Below are positions 59,283-59,361 of a DNA stretch of 59,361 nucleotides, in pieces. The stretch comes from Armatimonadota bacterium. Its GTDB lineage: Bacteria > Sysuimicrobiota > Sysuimicrobiia > Sysuimicrobiales > Kaftiobacteriaceae. The DNA lies in NCBI GenBank assembly GCA_031081675.1, contig JAVHLZ010000014.1, positions 1-59,361 on the forward strand, written 5' to 3'. Numbering within the stretch: the stretch's first letter is position 1; every line of letters begins with the position of its first letter. The translations under genes were made by a program, and so were the position numbers. A model generated the notes under the pieces. The model worked only from the letters and a program-made list of their open reading frames with translations, did no database searches and was not told the origin of the DNA.

Positions 59283-59361
59283 CGGGCCTTCACGCAAGCG
59301 ATGGCCGCCCGGGCAAACTCCGGCGCATCGGCCCGCAGGCTGTAGTACACGAAGGATCCCC
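59279..59361 (-). CDS. C-terminal end of an unidentified gene (truncated by the window)
   Basis: The last 26 codons read GSFVYYSLRADAPEFARAAI and six more residues, then TGA overlapping the Wzi start. Coding is supported by the GTGA overlap. Too short to name; it may belong to the same exopolysaccharide operon. Confidence 0.5.
   Translation of the reverse strand, partial: GSFVYYSLRADAPEFARAAIACVKAR

Overview
The window is a high-GC bacterial chromosome segment with dense gene packing: many stop/start codons overlap (ATGA, GTGA, TGATG) and GTG starts are frequent. The gene content points to a diderm member of the Terrabacteria rather than a proteobacterium. On one side it has a cdaA-cdaR-glmM block and a glmS ribozyme, both Firmicutes-like traits. 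On the other it has outer-membrane genes: an LptD/OstA-like protein, LpxB-like glycosyltransferases, an MsbA-like flippase, an O-antigen-ligase-like protein and a Wzi-like barrel. A lineage such as Sysuimicrobiota (CSP1-3) or a relative would fit, but this is inference without a marker-gene tree. No rRNA, tRNA, CRISPR array, phage module or complete insertion sequence was seen.

Region 1 (1-28000) is a carbohydrate-uptake and inositol-catabolism region of about 25 genes, nearly all on the minus strand and mostly separated by less than 150 bp. It encodes four ABC importers or parts of them: a Ugp-type set with two glycerophosphodiesterases (790-6653), two AfuABC/FbpABC-type sets with fused permeases (8733-13059 and 14996-18784), and a sugar set without its own ATPase (22380-25436). 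Between them lie close relatives of the Thermotoga-type inositol enzymes: scyllo-inosose 3-dehydrogenase (IolM, 25511-26680), 3-dehydro-scyllo-inosose hydrolase (IolN, 14006-14971) and 5-dehydro-L-gluconate epimerase (IolO, 13073-13888). There is also an inosose isomerase (IolI), a Gfo/Idh/MocA dehydrogenase that could supply the first oxidation, a hydroxypyruvate-isomerase homologue, a Cgl0159-like aldolase and a HAD phosphatase. A LacI regulator heads the run; its upstream region has one LacI-type operator and two copies of a perfect palindrome. Read together, this may be a scavenging system that imports glycerophosphoinositol or other phosphorylated inositols, releases inositol, and oxidises it to D-tagaturonate. 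A truncated ugpE on the plus strand opens the window.

Region 2 (28000-44650, minus strand) is housekeeping: acpS, a 53-aa Trm112-like protein, glmS preceded by a glmS ribozyme with expanded stems, a WecG/TagA glycosyltransferase, glmM, cdaR, cdaA, argF, a cyclic-2,3-diphosphoglycerate-synthetase homologue, two LysM-NlpC/P60 hydrolases flanking rplM-rpsI, a nucleotide-sugar pyrophosphorylase, a phosphomannomutase and the LptD-like protein. UDP-GlcNAc precursor synthesis, c-di-AMP signalling and cell-wall hydrolysis sit together here.

Region 3 (44700-59361) is envelope and accessory. A plus-strand operon from a near-consensus TATAAT encodes an LpxB-like protein, an MsbA-like ABC exporter, a GT2 glycosyltransferase and a rare fusion of an O-antigen-ligase-like membrane domain to an LpxB-like domain. 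Then follow an ArnT-like transferase, a PHP hydrolase, a LolA-like protein, an atypical NarL-type regulator lacking the phosphoacceptor Asp, a repeat-rich coiled-coil protein with a nuclease-like C-terminus, a small basic protein, a repeat-rich gap and a Wzi-like barrel. Several GC-rich palindromic repeats are scattered through regions 2 and 3; one lies in frame inside the LpxB-like gene.
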